Assembly (NCBI RefSeq): GCF_003944715.1
Contig: NZ_RWIT01000001.1
Location: forward strand, 806,001 to 870,000
DNA: 64,000 nucleotides
Source: Hymenobacter rigui
GTDB taxonomy: Bacteria; Bacteroidota; Bacteroidia; Cytophagales; Hymenobacteraceae
Reading direction: 5' to 3'
Position numbers and translations under genes: made by a program. Below are positions 61,455-64,000 of this stretch, in pieces. How positions within the stretch are numbered: the stretch's first letter is position 1; each line of letters begins with the position of its first letter. The notes beneath the pieces are model-generated. The model did no database searches, was not told where the DNA came from, and saw only the letters and a list, made by a program, of their open reading frames with translations.

Positions 61455-62921
61455 ATGAGACACCTTTTAGCAACCTCAACGGCCCTGGGTCTGACGCTTC
61501 TGGCGGCGGCCCCGCGGGCTCAGGCCCAGACGGCCGACCGGAAGACGGCCATCGGCCTGAACGTAAGCGCCATGCAGTACAAGGGCAACTTCGGCTCTGA
61601 CTTCTGGAAGTGGGGCGAAAACAAGTACGCTCCCGGCATCACCTTCAGCCGCTACCTCTCGCAAGGCGTGGATCTGCAGCTGAGCGGCAACTACGTAGAG
61701 TTTAAGAAGACGGCTCCGGCCGGTGCTCCTCTGTTCGGCAGCAACTTCGCTACCAACGTGGTAAACGTGAACCTGGGCCTGAAATTCAAGGCGTTCAAGG
61801 ATGAGTCGCGGATCCGGCCCTACCTGCTGGCTGCACCGGGCTGGACCTACACCAGCCGCGAAGGCACTATCAACCGCAACGGCCAGTCTATCCGTACCGA
61901 CGAGGATAAGAGCTACTTCGACCTGTTCGGGGCCGCTGGTATCGACTTCCGCCTGGGTGAAGCGGTAACGCTGTTCGTGCAAACCGGCCAGCACATTCCG
62001 CTGAACGCCAACATTGACGGTGACCCTGCGCGCGACGGTAATAAGATTGACGACCGGTACCTGCAGCACACCGTGGGCCTAAACATTGCCCTTGGTAAAG
62101 CCAAAGACACAGACGGCGACGGTGTATCTGACCGCAAAGACAAGTGCCCCGATACGCCCAGCGGTGTAGCCGTTGACGAAAACGGTTGCCCCCTCGACGG
62201 CGACAAAGACGGTGTGCCAGACTACCAGGATCAGTGTCCCACCGAAGCCGGTACCGCTGCCATGCAAGGCTGCCCCGACCGTGACGGTGACGGTGTAGCT
62301 GACAAAGATGACCAGTGCCCCGACCAGGCTGGTGTTGCTGCTCTGCGCGGCTGCCCCGATGCCGACGGTGACGGTGTGGCCGACAGCGCCGATAAGTGCC
62401 CCGACACCCCCAAAGGCACCCAGGTAGATGCCAACGGCTGCCCGCTGGTAGTGGACGCCGACGGTGACGGTATTCCGGATTCGGCTGACAAATGCCCCGA
62501 TACCCCCCGTGGTGCCAAGGTAGATGCCAACGGCTGCCCCATGGAAATTGATCCGGGTGTGCGCAAACTGGAGCAACCCATCCGCTTCGAAACCAACAGC
62601 ACCGTTATCAAGCGCACTTCCTACGGCACGCTCGATAAAATGACCAAGGCGCTGAAAGACCACCCTGAGTACAGCCTGCGCGTAATCGGCCACGCCGACT
62701 CCCGTGGTACCGACGAGTACAACCAGGGCCTCTCGGAGCGCCGGGCCGGCTCGGTGAAACGCTACTTCACCGGCAAGCAGGTGGACCCCGCCCGCATCGT
62801 AACGGAAGGCCGTGGCGAATCGGAGCCCGCTGCTCCAAACACCTCCGCCGCCGGTATGTCGCAGAACCGTCGGGTAGAATTCAAATTTGAATTCTTCATC
62901 CCTAATGCTCCCCAGCCCTAA
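61455..62921 (+). CDS. OmpA-family protein with thrombospondin type 3 calcium-type repeats
   Basis: A 488-residue outer-membrane protein. Signal peptide (ending APRAQA), an eight-strand barrel-like domain (about 30-215), five DxDxDGxxD repeats (about 217-375, e.g. DTDGDGVSDRKDKCPD, with paired cysteines) and a C-terminal OmpA domain (about 385-480: RFETNSTVIKRTSYG, VIGHADSRGTDEYNQ, LSERRAGSVKRYF, NRRVEFKF). The acidic repeats probably bind calcium and form a stiff spacer between barrel and peptidoglycan. This layout is frequent in abundant Bacteroidota porins. Confidence 0.93.
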   Translation: MRHLLATSTALGLTLLAAAPRAQAQTADRKTAIGLNVSAMQYKGNFGSDFWKWGENKYAPGITFSRYLSQGVDLQLSGNYVEFKKTAPAGAPLFGSNFATNVVNVNLGLKFKAFKDESRIRPYLLAAPGWTYTSREGTINRNGQSIRTDEDKSYFDLFGAAGIDFRLGEAVTLFVQTGQHIPLNANIDGDPARDGNKIDDRYLQHTVGLNIALGKAKDTDGDGVSDRKDKCPDTPSGVAVDENGCPLDGDKDGVPDYQDQCPTEAGTAAMQGCPDRDGDGVADKDDQCPDQAGVAALRGCPDADGDGVADSADKCPDTPKGTQVDANGCPLVVDADGDGIPDSADKCPDTPRGAKVDANGCPMEIDPGVRKLEQPIRFETNSTVIKRTSYGTLDKMTKALKDHPEYSLRVIGHADSRGTDEYNQGLSERRAGSVKRYFTGKQVDPARIVTEGRGESEPAAPNTSAAGMSQNRRVEFKFEFFIPNAPQP

Positions 62922-62941
62922 GCGAGTGGAGTAACCAACCG

Positions 62942-62978
62942 AAAAAAGCGGCGTACCAGTTGGTGCGCCGCTTTTTTT
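62942..62978 (+). terminator. Terminator of the OmpA-TSP3 gene
   Basis: aaaaaagcggcg..acc and ggtgcgccgcttttttt arms, 20 nt after the stop codon. Confidence 0.88.
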
Positions 62979-63028
62979 GTAAGCTTGTTTGTCTCATTTC
63001 TCTCCATTCTCTCTCCCCGCAAACCTCT

Positions 63029-63583
63029 ATGAAACTTCGTTCCGCATCCTATCTGCTGGCTGTTGTGCTGTTGCTATTGGCCAGCTGCCGCGCCAGCGGC
63101 CCCGGTACACCCGCCCGCACCGTGGCTGAGTTTTTCAATAAGTATGAAAATCGCTCCGGCTTTAAAGCTACCGATTGGAATGCCGGTCTGGCCACCCGCT
63201 TTATCCTGGGCCGCGTGGCCAAAATCGGGGGTGACAACGATGTGAGCCAGGCCCTCACGTCCATTCGTACGGCTCGTATTCTCACGTTTACCCCCACCTC
63301 CGGCAGTGCCCGCGACCTGGTGGCGGAAGGTCTCAACAAGGAAGTGGATGGCCTGCTGGCAAATGAGCGGTACACGCCCCTGGCTACCGTCAACTCCGAT
63401 ATGCCCAACCAGTTGCGCTACTCCGTGCGGGAGCAGGGCGGCAAAATCACGGAGCTGGTAGCTGTGGGCAAGCAGGAAACTACCGATTCGTTTGTGCTGA
63501 TGGCGGTGTCCGGCAGCTTCACCCGCGAGCAGGTAACGGCCCTGAGCAAAATTCTCCCCAACGTAATCAGCGGCGTAAACTAG
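63029..63583 (+). CDS. DUF4252-type lipoprotein
   Basis: A 184-residue lipoprotein: signal ending LLASC, cysteine near residue 20. The mature part resembles DUF4252 proteins of Bacteroidota (VAEFFNKYENRSGF at the start, SIRTARILTF in the middle, a final helix EQVTALSKILP). Their function is unknown; some are co-expressed with extracytoplasmic sigma factors, but no sigma factor is seen here. The ATG at 63029 gives a correct signal peptide, whereas the frame upstream runs into the terminator of the previous gene. Confidence 0.75.
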   Translation: MKLRSASYLLAVVLLLLASCRASGPGTPARTVAEFFNKYENRSGFKATDWNAGLATRFILGRVAKIGGDNDVSQALTSIRTARILTFTPTSGSARDLVAEGLNKEVDGLLANERYTPLATVNSDMPNQLRYSVREQGGKITELVAVGKQETTDSFVLMAVSGSFTREQVTALSKILPNVISGVN

Positions 63584-63606
63584 CTTCGCGCTGCTGCTGA
63601 AACAGG

Positions 63607-63642
63607 CAAAAGGCCGGCTGCGCATAGGCAGCCGGCCTTTTG
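63607..63642. terminator. Bidirectional terminator between convergent genes
   Basis: caaaaggccggctgc and its complement with a 6-nt loop. Confidence 0.9.
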
Positions 63643-63664
63643 TGTGCCAGGGCAACTAAAGCAG

Positions 63665-64000
63665 CTAAAACTCCAGCACATTCAGGAAGAATACGTCCCG
63701 GCCGGGACCTTTTTCGGGGCGGACGTGCTGGTAGCCCACGGCCACAAACCGGCTGCCGTACCACTCCAGCAGGTGCTCCTGAGAAGTGTCGTTGGTTTTG
63801 TCGGTGGGGTTGGTCGTCTGGAGCGTTACCTGCCAGTCGTTGGGCGTAGTGGCGGCCCGGTCCACTATTTTGTAGTGAAACTCGTCGTCTTTCAGATAGG
63901 CTATGGCGATGCGCTGTTCATCGGGCAGCGGCCGGATACGCACGGTTTCCTGAAGCTGAGAGTGTTCGATTTCTTTCAGAATAAAGGAGTTGTCCCACAA
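63665..64000 (-). CDS. C-terminal part of an uncharacterised protein, cut by the window edge
   Basis: At least 111 residues in an open frame that reaches the end of the window, so the true start is not visible; the TTG at 64000 is probably internal. The segment is mixed alpha/beta with many charged residues (LPDEQRIAIAYLKDDEFHYKIVDRA in two strands) and ends with a terminator. No domain is recognised. Confidence 0.6.
   Translation of the reverse strand: MWDNSFILKEIEHSQLQETVRIRPLPDEQRIAIAYLKDDEFHYKIVDRAATTPNDWQVTLQTTNPTDKTNDTSQEHLLEWYGSRFVAVGYQHVRPEKGPGRDVFFLNVLEF

Overview
The window reads as ordinary chromosome from a high-GC member of the Bacteroidota, most likely the genus Hymenobacter or a close relative (Cytophagales). 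The evidence is a GldH gliding lipoprotein, a type IX secretion C-terminal sorting domain, SusC-like/TonB receptors with carboxypeptidase-like N-termini, a RicT-GldH gene pair, and many matches to the Bacteroidota -7 promoter box (TAnnTTTG, often TAnnTTCG). The genus is an inference from gene content and style; no alignment was possible.

Layout. 0-9.4 kb: secreted zinc peptidase, ricT-gldH, cold-shock protein, low-complexity protein, lipoprotein propeller, PAP2 phosphatase, ComEA-like protein, secreted protein, DinB protein. 9.7-17.5 kb: a 2080-residue alpha-2-macroglobulin and two envelope proteins. 17.6-22.4 kb: ferredoxin and ferredoxin reductase, tRNA-Arg, TVP38 membrane protein, cystathionine gamma-synthase/lyase, GDSL esterase. 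22.4-25.8 kb: a 41-codon leader peptide ending in five cysteines, apparently leaderless, upstream of a TonB receptor. 25.9-35.3 kb: T9SS cargo, OmpA lipoprotein, class I aldolase, accD, two glycine-zipper OmpA paralogues, endonuclease III-like protein, radical SAM protein, gamma carbonic anhydrase. 35.4-44.9 kb: CNNM/CorC protein, DsbD, an odd class II tRNA-like transcription unit, Lrp regulator, TonB/MORN protein, thioredoxin, a TIGR01777 epimerase gene broken by an in-frame TGA, and a GbsR-type regulator with a shared operator. 45-64 kb: dnaE, two LysM proteins, a second TonB-type barrel, O-methyltransferase, a stand-alone SRA-domain protein with a small membrane protein, M16 protease, family 9 glycosyltransferase, M24 peptidase, OmpA with calcium-type repeats, DUF4252 lipoprotein and one truncated gene.

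Genes are mostly single units or pairs separated by strong hairpin terminators. Envelope functions dominate: about half of the proteins carry signal peptides, lipoboxes or membrane segments. There is no phage, insertion sequence, integron or CRISPR array. The intergenic spaces instead carry two families of palindromic repeats, and one copy of such a repeat has apparently entered the macroglobulin reading frame without breaking it.

The strongest candidate for an undescribed system is the poly-cysteine leader at 22653-22778. Next are the tRNA-like gene at 39454-39567 with its own promoter and terminator, the palindrome shared by the GbsR gene and its neighbour, and a set of at least seven genes whose -7 box lies 4-6 nt before the start codon, which predicts leaderless mRNAs.
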